From positions 1 to 64,000 of the forward strand of contig SKJG01000076.1 in assembly GCA_007116035.1 (NCBI GenBank): a DNA stretch of 64,000 bases, in the 5' to 3' direction. The notes under the pieces are model-generated. The model saw only the letters and a program-made list of their open reading frames with translations, was not told the origin of the DNA and made no database searches. Numbering within the stretch: position 1 is the stretch's first letter; each line of letters starts with the position of its first letter. Origin of the DNA: Thioalkalivibrio sp. (GTDB taxonomy: Bacteria; Pseudomonadota; Gammaproteobacteria; Ectothiorhodospirales; Ectothiorhodospiraceae). Below are positions 1 to 7,290 of the stretch, one piece after another. A program made the position numbers and the translations under genes.

Positions 1-654
1 CGGGAATTTGGTCCCTTTGAACGGGTTCTATGGGCCGTCGGCCGGCGCCCAAAGACGCGGGATATCGGCCTGGAGGCCGCTGGCGTCGAGATCCGCCCGA
101 ATCATACCGTTCCGGTGGACGAATGGCAGGAGACCAACGTACCTGGCGTGTTCGCCTTGGGCGACATCATCGGCAAGGGACCGCTGACACCCGTGGCCAT
201 CGCCGCCGGGCGCCGGCTTGCCGACCGTTGGTTCGTACCGGAACGGAACCCGTTACCGGTGGACTATCAGCAACTCCCGACGGTCACCTTCACCCACCCC
301 CCCACTGCCGCGGTCGGCATGACCGAGCCACAGGCGGTGGAACGCTTCGGCGACGCGGTACACGTGTACGAGACGGAGTACGGCGGCCTCGCCCGTGCCT
401 TCGCCGAAGCTGACATCGCACCGATTGCGATGAAGCTGGTCTGCGCGGGAGAGGACGAACGCGTGGTCGGCATCCACATGGTCGGCGATGCTGTAGACGA
501 GATGCTGCAGGGCTTCGCAGTCGCGGTGCGCATGGGTGCAACCAAGCGTGACTTCGACCTGACCATCCCGATCCATCCAACCAGCTCCGAGGAACTGGTT
601 ACGCTGAAGGTCTCGCGCCCCGGACAGATGGACCCTTTGGCCGACGCTGCCTGA
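1..654 (+). CDS. gor: Glutathione reductase, C-terminal part (5' end outside window)
   Basis: Reduces glutathione disulfide with NADPH in the cytoplasm. Reading from base 1 gives about 217 residues, roughly the second half of a ~450-residue flavoprotein; the FAD site and the redox-active CxxxxC lie upstream of the window. Visible are the end of the NAD(P) domain (VLWAVGRRPKT), the second FAD contact (FALGDIIGKGPLTPVAIAAG) and the dimerisation domain (THPPTAAVGMTEPQA, MLQGFAVAVRMGATKRDFD). The IHPTSSEE motif with the catalytic His starts near base 571. These elements fit Gor better than dihydrolipoamide dehydrogenase or mercuric reductase. The gene ends convergently to the minus-strand operon that follows. 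Confidence 0.9.
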   Translation, partial: REFGPFERVLWAVGRRPKTRDIGLEAAGVEIRPNHTVPVDEWQETNVPGVFALGDIIGKGPLTPVAIAAGRRLADRWFVPERNPLPVDYQQLPTVTFTHPPTAAVGMTEPQAVERFGDAVHVYETEYGGLARAFAEADIAPIAMKLVCAGEDERVVGIHMVGDAVDEMLQGFAVAVRMGATKRDFDLTIPIHPTSSEELVTLKVSRPGQMDPLADAA

Positions 655-750
655 CCCGCGCGCGGCCAGGGACGGCCGTGGATTCCCTCTCCTCGCGGCC
701 TACCAGGCACCGTAGGAGCGCGCGAACACCCCCGGCCCAGCCGGGCCGAC

Positions 751-1704
751 TCATTGGTGCCATGCAAGGCCCCGAACGAATGCAACCCGTTCAGCAGGAC
801 TGAGGGCGCTCTGCGCTGCGCGCGCATCGATGCGTTCGACGCTACCCAGAAGGCCGGTGCCGTTCGCAATCTGCACGGCAAGGCCCGGCCGGGCGTTCAG
901 TTCGAGGATCAGCGGGCCGCGGTCGCGGTCGAGTACCACATCGACGCCAAGGTAACCCAGCCCGGTGAGTTCGTAACAGCCGGCGGCCAATTCCAGCAGG
1001 CGGCCCCAGCCGGGGATCGCGATACCACCTAGCGGGGCGCCAGTATCCGGGTGTCGATCGACGATGTCGTTCAGCAGAACGCCGTGGCCGGTGACGCCGG
1101 TGGCAATATCAATACCCGCCCCCACGGCGCCCTGGTGCAGGTTGGCCTTGCCGTCGGAGGCGCGGGTCGGCAGTCGCACCATCGCCATCGCGGGGTAGCC
1201 CTTGTAGACCACCGTGCGGATATCGGGCACACCCTGAAAACTGACCTGTTCGAACAACGGGTCGAAGAGGACCCGGTATTCGATCATCGCCCGATCCGGC
1301 TGGCCGCCGAGGCTGTACATGCCGCTCAGGATGTTGGAAACGTGGTGCTTGAGACCATCCAGATCCACCAGCAGGCCGGAGGCCTTGCGAAATTGCTCGC
1401 CCACCCTGCCCGTGAGCACCAGAATCCCGTTGCCACCGCTGCCGTGAGCGGGCTTGATCACAAAGTCCTCGCGCCCGGCGACGATGGCAGGAAGGTGCCG
1501 GACGTCGTGGTTGGTCTCGATCACCCCGTACAATTCGGGTACCGAGATGCCGGCGCCGAGCGCGACAGCCTTGGTCTGCAGCTTGTCGTCCACCAGGGGG
1601 TAGCGACTGCGCGGATTCAGTGCAGCGATCATCTGGGTGTTGCGGCGGTTCATGCCCACGACACCCTGGCGGCGCAGTTCCCCAGGGGTGATGAACCACT
1701 TCAT
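751..1704 (-). CDS. Alpha-L-glutamate ligase-like ATP-grasp protein
   Basis: 317 residues, resembling the RimK-related alpha-L-glutamate ligase-like family. ATP-grasp features are visible: a glycine-rich loop (IKPAHGSGGNGILVL, about residues 82-96) and a late metal-binding segment (LGVDVVLDRDRGPLILELNARPG, split here as LGVDVVLDRD and LILELNARPG). Enzymes of this fold join an amino acid or peptide carboxylate to an amine using ATP; the substrate here is unknown. The start overlaps the stop of the upstream membrane protein by 4 bp (ATGA), so it is the third gene of a tight operon. The neighbourhood ATP-grasp ligase, inactive transglutaminase and retropepsin-like protease is recurrent in proteobacteria, pointing to one shared pathway. 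Confidence 0.85.
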   Translation of the reverse strand: MKWFITPGELRRQGVVGMNRRNTQMIAALNPRSRYPLVDDKLQTKAVALGAGISVPELYGVIETNHDVRHLPAIVAGREDFVIKPAHGSGGNGILVLTGRVGEQFRKASGLLVDLDGLKHHVSNILSGMYSLGGQPDRAMIEYRVLFDPLFEQVSFQGVPDIRTVVYKGYPAMAMVRLPTRASDGKANLHQGAVGAGIDIATGVTGHGVLLNDIVDRHPDTGAPLGGIAIPGWGRLLELAAGCYELTGLGYLGVDVVLDRDRGPLILELNARPGLAVQIANGTGLLGSVERIDARAAQSALSPAERVAFVRGLAWHQ

Positions 1705-3230
1705 GGACCGGAGCGCCCGGCCAGCACCCGGAACCGCAGCAACTCAGACAGGCGGTACCCCGTATAACGCCCCAGCAGCAGAGTGGCAGCGAGCACGATC
1801 AGGAGTAGTTCCGGGAACACGAAGATCAGGTGCTCGATATAGGGATTGATCATCAGCAGATATCCGGCCACCGCGACCATCAGGCTTCCGATCCCCTGCC
1901 GGATCGCGTCCCCAGCCCCGTGCTCCTCCCAGACGATCGACATGCGTTCGATGGTCATCGCCAGGATCACCATGGGGAACAACGCGATGGCCAGACCATG
2001 TTCGATCCCCAGGCGGTGACTGAGGATACTCAAGGTGAGCATCAGCATCACCACGATGCTGACCACGGCCGCCAGCCGGGGTACCAGCAGCAGCTTCAGG
2101 TGTTCCAGATAGAACCGGATGGCCAGCCCCAGGGACACGATGAGGGTGAACAGGATCACCCCGCCGAGCAACTCGGTCTCGCGAAACGACAGTGCGATCA
2201 GTACCGGCATGAAGGTGCCGAAAGTCTGCACGCCGACCACGTTGCGCAAGAGCACGATGATCATCGCGCCGACCGGGACCATCAGAAGTACCCGGTACAT
2301 GTTCTGGGTCTGCACCGGCAGGCCGAACAGCGAAAAATCCATCACCCGGGAGTTCAGGAGTTTCGCGCGCTGCTGAGCGGTATCCACCGCGTCCTGAAAA
2401 TTTCGGCTGACCGCGAAGCTGACCTGCGCGTTGCCGGCACGGTTGAGTTCTATCGGATCCTCATCTCCGTACCACCAGACCAGGAAGTGATCGGGGTAGC
2501 CCACGCTGCCGTCGTTGGGGTTGATCGCAACCCACTCACGGGTGTTGTGGACCTCGAGCCAGGTCCGGGGCTGCAGGTCCCGGCCACGATCCGTCAACTG
2601 CAGCCCATGGGCCATGCGGGCCGGTATACGGGCACCCGCCAGCAGTTCGATCGCGACAGCCACGCGGTCGCGATCGCTGGCATTCCCGGGCTGGAACAGA
2701 CGCACGTTCTCATCGGCACCACTGAGCAGGTCGCGTACCAGCACGGTCGCGAAGCTGGTGATGTCGGCGGAACGCGCACGCACCTGCTCGACGATGGTCT
2801 CGGCCGCGGACCGGTAGGGCTCGTCCAGATCCGGGACATCGGCGGGGCCAGGGTAGTCCGGCTGGGTTCGCAGAGAGCGTTGCAACTGGTAGACCGTGGC
2901 ACGGTAGTAGACCACCTGCCGACCGCTCGGACTGCGTGTGGTCCAGGTTGCTTCCCGGTTAGCACCGTCCATACCGGTGGCCAAACCGTAGCCGCGGGAT
3001 ACGAAGTGTTCGTCCAGAAGGGCAAAGCCGGGTGGCTCATGCGGCAGGAACAGCCGGGCGGTGAGCGCGCCACCCGTTGGCTCGAACGCGACGCGCGCTT
3101 CGACGGTCCAGTTGTCAGTGGTCTGGGCCGGCAGCACCGGGAAGCCGAGATTCCAGACCTTGTGATAAAAGACCCCGAGGCTGAGCGCTGTCAGAAACAG
3201 AATCAGCAGCGGAAGGTGCAGGCGCCTCAT
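1701..3230 (-). CDS. Inactive-transglutaminase membrane protein with C-terminal 7-TM region
   Basis: 509 residues. An N-terminal membrane helix (about residues 5-25) anchors a periplasmic region of about 280 residues. This includes a transglutaminase-like core (ARIPARMAHGLQL, TWLEVHNTREWVAINPNDG). The usual catalytic Cys is not evident, in line with the family name 'inactive transglutaminase'. From about residue 310 on there are seven hydrophobic segments. The architecture matches the 'inactive transglutaminase fused to 7 TM helices' family (UUP1 type). It overlaps its upstream and downstream neighbours by 4 bp on both sides. A role as membrane sensor or scaffold working with the adjacent protease and ATP-grasp ligase is inferred from context. 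Confidence 0.85.
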   Translation of the reverse strand: MRRLHLPLLILFLTALSLGVFYHKVWNLGFPVLPAQTTDNWTVEARVAFEPTGGALTARLFLPHEPPGFALLDEHFVSRGYGLATGMDGANREATWTTRSPSGRQVVYYRATVYQLQRSLRTQPDYPGPADVPDLDEPYRSAAETIVEQVRARSADITSFATVLVRDLLSGADENVRLFQPGNASDRDRVAVAIELLAGARIPARMAHGLQLTDRGRDLQPRTWLEVHNTREWVAINPNDGSVGYPDHFLVWWYGDEDPIELNRAGNAQVSFAVSRNFQDAVDTAQQRAKLLNSRVMDFSLFGLPVQTQNMYRVLLMVPVGAMIIVLLRNVVGVQTFGTFMPVLIALSFRETELLGGVILFTLIVSLGLAIRFYLEHLKLLLVPRLAAVVSIVVMLMLTLSILSHRLGIEHGLAIALFPMVILAMTIERMSIVWEEHGAGDAIRQGIGSLMVAVAGYLLMINPYIEHLIFVFPELLLIVLAATLLLGRYTGYRLSELLRFRVLAGRSGP

Positions 3231-3841
3231 AACCCCCGCGCCACGTGCCGCTTCCCTGCCGCCGGGGCCGCATCGTAAGCCGAAGGATCAACTGCCGGGT
3301 GCAATCCCGTGGGGTCCGGGACGCCCTCCGGCAACGCGCAGCGGGGCGACTGGGTAAACGTCTCCGCCGGGTCCACCACGATGGCCCCCGCCATGTGATT
3401 ACGGCCCACCAGGGCCTGGTAATTCAGCTGCGTACGGTCGACCAGGTTCATTTCCTCTTCGCGGTAGACGCTACCCATGCACAGTCCGATCGTGACCACG
3501 GGCCGCCGCTGGTGCTCGCCATCGTGGCGAATGATCCGGACGTATCGGGTGACTTTGCGCTCCAGCCGCACCTTGCTGTCCGGAGTCTCGGGGTCGATGA
3601 TGTCAAAGGCGATCCAGCGCTCCCCATCGCGGCGGAAGGCCTCCTTGTTCAGCGCATTCAGCGACGATGTGGTGGCCCCGGTATCCATCTTGGCCTTCAG
3701 CGATATTCCTTCAGGAAAAATTTCGACCCGCTCGACCCAGCCGAAGATGGAACGGCTTGCGGGTTCGTCCGCGGCAAGGCCGCTGCTCGCAAAAAACAGG
3801 GTCAGCAGCAACGCAGCTGCGCGCAAAACGTGCGGGTACAT
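3227..3841 (-). CDS. Exported retropepsin-like (RimB-type 'zinc protease') protein
   Basis: 204 residues from the chosen start. That start is preceded by GGAGGA at 4-nt spacing and begins a clear signal peptide (MYPHVLRAAALLLTLFFASSGLAA). A longer reading to 4072 lacks such support. The mature part has KAKMDTGATTSSLNA, the DTGA active-site motif of aspartic retropepsins, and GRNHMAGAIVVDP near the C-terminus. This is the Pfam family historically named ATP-dependent zinc protease, although the fold is retropepsin-like. Export suggests it acts in the periplasm next to the membrane protein encoded immediately downstream. First gene of the three-gene operon. Confidence 0.85.
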   Translation of the reverse strand: MYPHVLRAAALLLTLFFASSGLAADEPASRSIFGWVERVEIFPEGISLKAKMDTGATTSSLNALNKEAFRRDGERWIAFDIIDPETPDSKVRLERKVTRYVRIIRHDGEHQRRPVVTIGLCMGSVYREEEMNLVDRTQLNYQALVGRNHMAGAIVVDPAETFTQSPRCALPEGVPDPTGLHPAVDPSAYDAAPAAGKRHVARGL

Positions 3842-4175
3842 CGGGTCCTCCATCGAATCCATCGGGCCAGCATTCACTGGCTCCTTTTGCCGGAGCCATA
3901 AGATTTTAATTATACGCGGATTCCGACCTCTTGAGGCATCAAGCGTTCCCATTGCCATGACCCCGTCACCCGTCCTTCGCCACGAATCCGGGAACCGTCG
4001 ACGGAACGCCACTTCCCGGACTGCGAACGATGCCCGCATCACGCAAACTCCGCGATCTGCGTCTACTATCACTGAAGCCTGCGGTCGTCAGGCAAAACAA
4101 GGTACGTGCGGTCCGCCCCCCGGGGCGAGGACATGCGCGGCTCATCAGCAGCCTGCTTGCCCGGAGGTAGCCGCG
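3842..4175. other. Divergent intergenic region between protease operon and HMA-like gene
   Basis: No gene is recognised here. On the minus strand there is a perfect TATAAT (3909-3914) about 68 bases upstream of the protease start, in an AT-rich pocket that contrasts with the GC-rich surroundings. No convincing -35 box sits at 16-18 bp. The right part must hold the plus-strand promoter for the small gene at 4176, but I see no clear match. Confidence 0.4.
3909..3914 (-). promoter_or_regulatory. Candidate -10 box for the protease operon
   Basis: TATAAT read on the minus strand, perfect to the sigma-70 -10 consensus. The -35 region is poor (TGCCTC at 18-bp spacing is the nearest option), so activator dependence or a different -35 is possible. 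Confidence 0.35.
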
Positions 4176-4409
4176 ATGAATGACGCCATCGCCGACGTGA
4201 CGGTACACATCGATGAGAGCATCGACCCCGAAACCCGGATCAGTCTTGAAAACAGACTCCTGGCCCTGAACGGCGTGGCCGCCGCATCCAGTGATAACGG
4301 GAGGTCCCACCTTCTGGTGGTGAAATTCGATCCCGAGAGACTGCAGAGTCACGATATTTTGCAGGCCGTGATCGCAACCGGTCTCCATGCGGAGCTGATC
4401 GGCCTCTGA
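4176..4409 (+). CDS. Small HMA-like (ferredoxin-fold) protein lacking the CxxC motif
   Basis: 77 residues starting at ATG with a GGAGG ribosome-binding site (4162-4166) 9 bases upstream. It resembles heavy-metal-associated domains in length and pattern (VTVHIDESIDPETR, LLVVKFDPERLQSHDILQAV). The metal-binding CxxC is absent, so copper delivery is unlikely to be conventional. Very similar short proteins annotated as HMA-domain or 'ATP-binding' proteins are frequent in sulfur-oxidising gammaproteobacteria, as I recall. Function unknown. It stands alone, upstream of a decayed methyltransferase fragment. Confidence 0.65.
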   Translation: MNDAIADVTVHIDESIDPETRISLENRLLALNGVAAASSDNGRSHLLVVKFDPERLQSHDILQAVIATGLHAELIGL

Positions 4410-4569
4410 GGTGGCTCATTTGCCATGCACCGCGGTCCGCCTTGGTGGCTCGAGCCGATTGCCGCGCGTTCGGCCGGACCAAAGAGAGGCGATACGGGAA
4501 CAGACACACGACCCCGGGCGACAGCCCGCCCTTTCCGGCCATGTCGCACTCTTTCTGCGCGATTCCGCA

Positions 4570-4764
4570 ACGGCCGGCGCGATCATCTCCAACTGCGTGA
4601 TCAACCTGTCTCCGGACAAACCCCCGGTCTTCCGGGGAGCCGCTTTTCGCATCCTGAAACCTGGCGGCCGGCTTGCCATCGGTGACGTCGTCGACAGCGC
4701 CGCGCGACCCCGGGACATGCGCAACGAACCTGTGCTCTACGCCGGCTGCATCGCCGGTGCGCCG
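4570..4764 (+). pseudogene. Remnant of an arsenite methyltransferase (ArsM-like)
   Basis: In the frame containing base 4579, about 62 residues read like the middle of ArsM-type SAM methyltransferases: ISNCVINLSPDKPPVFR, then ILKPGGRLAIGDVV, then NEPVLYAGCIAGA. The conserved Cys of the SNCVINL motif and the later GCIAGA Cys, both typical of ArsM, are present. The SAM-binding first half and the C-terminal third are missing, and flanking sequence in the same frame has no recognisable similarity. The rest of the 4410-4817 gap holds nothing I can identify. Best read as a degraded gene fragment left after deletion. Confidence 0.6.
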
Positions 4765-4817
4765 GTGACAGCCACGCTGATGCTCCCGCCGCCACCCCGG
4801 AAAAACCAGTGCGAGCA

Positions 4818-5627
4818 TCAGCTCGGTGCGTTTCCCGAATGGTTCCGCTCCGCAATCGGGACACCATACCGTTGTGCGAAAGCGACGACTTCCGCGCGCA
4901 GCGCCGGATCCAGACGGGCCATCACCTCGGCCTGGATGCTGTCCGGCACGCATCCGTAATACGCTTCGGCCATCGCCCCCGCGATACACGCCAGCGTGTC
5001 CGCATCACCGCCGAGCGAGACGGAGCGACGCACGGCATCCTCGAAATCCGTCGATTGCAGGAAGGCAGCGGCCGCGGCCGGCACCGTGCCCTGGCAGGTC
5101 ATGTCGAACCCGCCGCGGCTTTGCAGGGTGTTCCAATCGAGGTCGCAGTCGTAGCCGAAGCGCTCCCACAAGGAGGCCGCAATCCGGTCCTTACTCTGCC
5201 CTGTCCGCCCGGCCCACACCGCCGCCGCCACCGCCTGCGCGCCCTTGATCCCTTCCGGGTGATCGTGCGTGACCTCCGCGCTCCGGGCCGCCTCGCGCAA
5301 CACGGCGTCGAGATCGTCGAAGGCCCAGCCAATGGCCGCGACGCGCATCGCCGACCCGTTGCCGAAGCTGTTATACGCGGGTGCGTCCGCCTCGAAGAGC
5401 CAGCGGTAGAACCAACCGCCGTACCCGGCCCGCGGGTAGCGCCGTCCCCACTTCCGGAGCGAGTCCGCGTAGTCGGTACCGGCCATCACCGCGCTGGCCA
5501 CCGCAACCGTCAGAACCGTATCGTCCGTGAACCGCGAGCCGGGTACGAACAGTGGAAAGCCCTTCGGCTGAGGCGCCGCACCCTCGTGCACCGAACCAAT
5601 GATGTCGCCGGAAATGGCGCCGATCAT
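4818..5627 (-). CDS. ADP-ribosylglycohydrolase family protein
   Basis: 269 residues, full length for the DraG/ARH family, which removes ADP-ribose from proteins or nucleic acids using two Mg2+ ions. The metal-binding motifs are intact: FTDDT at residues 33-37, and SLGGDADTLACIAGA near residue 210. GNGSAMR and THDHPEGIKGAQAVA lie between them, and the start MIGAISGDIIGS is typical. No DraT or other ADP-ribosyltransferase partner is nearby, so its substrate cannot be inferred. The 3' end abuts the decayed arsM fragment. Confidence 0.9.
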   Translation of the reverse strand: MIGAISGDIIGSVHEGAAPQPKGFPLFVPGSRFTDDTVLTVAVASAVMAGTDYADSLRKWGRRYPRAGYGGWFYRWLFEADAPAYNSFGNGSAMRVAAIGWAFDDLDAVLREAARSAEVTHDHPEGIKGAQAVAAAVWAGRTGQSKDRIAASLWERFGYDCDLDWNTLQSRGGFDMTCQGTVPAAAAAFLQSTDFEDAVRRSVSLGGDADTLACIAGAMAEAYYGCVPDSIQAEVMARLDPALRAEVVAFAQRYGVPIAERNHSGNAPS

Positions 5628-5947
5628 GCATCACCTTCTGCACAAGGCTCTCGCATTCCAACACACCTCCGGCCATGTGCCGATTCGTGACGCCCAAGCG
5701 CAATCGTGGTGAAACCGTCCGCCTGCACCTTGCCGGCCTCGCTCTGTTCAGAGCCTCTCAAGGCAATCGCTGCGGCAACCCGGCAGCGTATTCCGCATGA
5801 CCCAGGGGTTTCTGCTGTCGGAACCGGACAGGAGACCTGCCCCCCTATTTTTGCACGCATTCCGTGGCATCGCTGTTCCAGGACTGCATACTGGGCATCT
5901 CTTCGGGTGTTTTCCCCGTGGCATGGGCATGAGGCGGACCAACTGAC
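5628..5947. other. Divergent intergenic region, no gene recognised
   Basis: About 320 bases between the ADP-ribosylglycohydrolase start and the exported hypothetical protein. Short ORFs occur on both strands but none has a good start, ribosome-binding site or recognisable family. It presumably holds the two divergent promoters; I see no strong consensus match. Confidence 0.4.
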
Positions 5948-6430
5948 ATGAAGGGCTCCTGGCGTGATCTTGTACTCCTCCTCCTTGTCGCAGGCGGATT
6001 TGCGACCGAGGCTGCCAGTTCGGAGTTGGCGGGCTATTGGTCCTGCCCCGCGAAGGTACAGCTGGCGGCCGTCGGCCAGAGTGAGCTGACCCTGCAGCTG
6101 GACACCCGCGCTCACCTGAATCCCGAGGGGCGTTACGAGAGCGAGGGGGATGCCATCGTGCTCTTCGGAAGGTGGCCGTTGACGCTGGCGGCGACGAGCC
6201 GTGGGCAATGGCTGCGCGAACAGCAGAACGTCACGGTCACCGTGGAAACGCTGGAACTGTCCCCAGGGTCGACTCTGGGCGTTGAACTGCAGCGCCAGCT
6301 GATCCTGCAGATCACGTCGCTGTTTCCGGAACTCCCACATACGCAGACCACGCGCATTCTCGCCGAAACGCCCACGCAGCTTGTGCTCGAAGACGCGTTT
6401 GGCGAGCAATACACCTGCAGCCGGTTGTAA
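5948..6430 (+). CDS. Exported hypothetical protein
   Basis: 160 residues. The N-terminus (MKGSWRDLVLLLLVAGGFATEAASS) is a signal peptide with likely cleavage after AASS or just before. The mature part has two cysteines (one in YWSCPAKV near the N-terminus, one in QYTCSRL at the C-terminus) that could form a disulfide. It has alternating polar/hydrophobic stretches as in a small beta-rich periplasmic protein. No family is recognised. No clear operon partner. Confidence 0.7.
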   Translation: MKGSWRDLVLLLLVAGGFATEAASSELAGYWSCPAKVQLAAVGQSELTLQLDTRAHLNPEGRYESEGDAIVLFGRWPLTLAATSRGQWLREQQNVTVTVETLELSPGSTLGVELQRQLILQITSLFPELPHTQTTRILAETPTQLVLEDAFGEQYTCSRL

Positions 6431-6527
6431 GTCGAACGCAGCAACCGATGCCTATCGGTCCCCTGCCACGCCGTCGGGCTGCGCAGCATCGGAAACCTCA
6501 GCGCGGCGATTGGCTAGAATACGTGTC

Positions 6528-7130
6528 ATGGACGCCATCAGTGAGTTGGGCACCCTTCCCGCGCTGATGGCGGGCATCAGCCTGAGCGCCGCGGCGGGAT
6601 TGCGGGTGTTCCTGCCGGTGCTGGCGCTGGGGCTTGCCACGCGCTTCGGGCTGCTGGAACTGGGCGAGCAATTCGCCTGGCTGGCTTCCGACCCGGTGCT
6701 GATGGTGGTGGGCATTGCGGCCCTGCTCGAGATCGGCACGTACTACATCCCCATTGTCGACAACCTGCTCGACACCCTGGCCACTCCGGCGGCCATTGGG
6801 GGCGGCACGGTCATCGTTGCGGCGCTGCTGCCGGAGATGCACGGGCTACTGCAGTGGGGCATCGCGGCTCTGCTGGGCGGTGGTGCAGCGGGCATCACAC
6901 AGGGAACGACCGTGCTGGCGCGCGGCGTATCCACGGCGTCGACCGGCGGCCTCGGCAACCCCCTGATCGCGACTTCCGAAACCGGCGGCAGCCTGGTCGC
7001 GATCCTGCTCGCCCTGTTGATCCCGGTGGTCTTCGGTGTGGTGGTGATCCTGGTCCTGGCCTGGCTGCTGGTGCGGCTGGTCCGGCTGTTACGTAGCAGA
7101 CGGCACCGGGCACCGGCTCCCGGCGGTTGA
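6528..7130 (+). CDS. DUF4126 family membrane protein
   Basis: 200 residues with several hydrophobic segments and a glycine-rich central part (AAIGGGTVIVAALLPEM, LLGGGAAGITQGTT). The pattern fits the DUF4126 family of predicted inner-membrane proteins, whose function is unknown. It ends in a basic tail (LRSRRHRAPAPGG). The start used here matches the family; an in-frame upstream extension looks non-coding. TAGAAT at 6515-6520 ends only 7 bases before the ATG and no Shine-Dalgarno sequence precedes it, so a leaderless transcript is possible. Confidence 0.75.
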   Translation: MDAISELGTLPALMAGISLSAAAGLRVFLPVLALGLATRFGLLELGEQFAWLASDPVLMVVGIAALLEIGTYYIPIVDNLLDTLATPAAIGGGTVIVAALLPEMHGLLQWGIAALLGGGAAGITQGTTVLARGVSTASTGGLGNPLIATSETGGSLVAILLALLIPVVFGVVVILVLAWLLVRLVRLLRSRRHRAPAPGG

Positions 7131-7290
7131 GAAAGCCGTCGCATCCCGGGTTACCTGCAGCATCGCCGTCTACGGGGCTCAATCCCCACAACGCAAAAGC
7201 ACCGATGAACCGCCCGGCCAGGCCCCATTGCGCAGCGGTAGCGAGTTCCTTATCGTCGCCAGCATCCTTGACTTTCGACGAGAGCGTGGC

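Noticed and set aside
1830-3278. 482-codon plus-strand open frame
   Set aside because: Reverse complement of the 7-TM protein gene; no motif and no ribosome-binding site.
3842-4072. N-terminal extension of the retropepsin-like protein
   Set aside because: The GGAGGA site and signal peptide place the start at 3841; the extension is basic, runs over the -10 box and has no export signal.
4410-4989. A gene on the minus strand over the arsM remnant (249-codon frame)
   Set aside because: Overlaps the end of the ADP-ribosylglycohydrolase gene in another frame and shows no family or ribosome-binding site.
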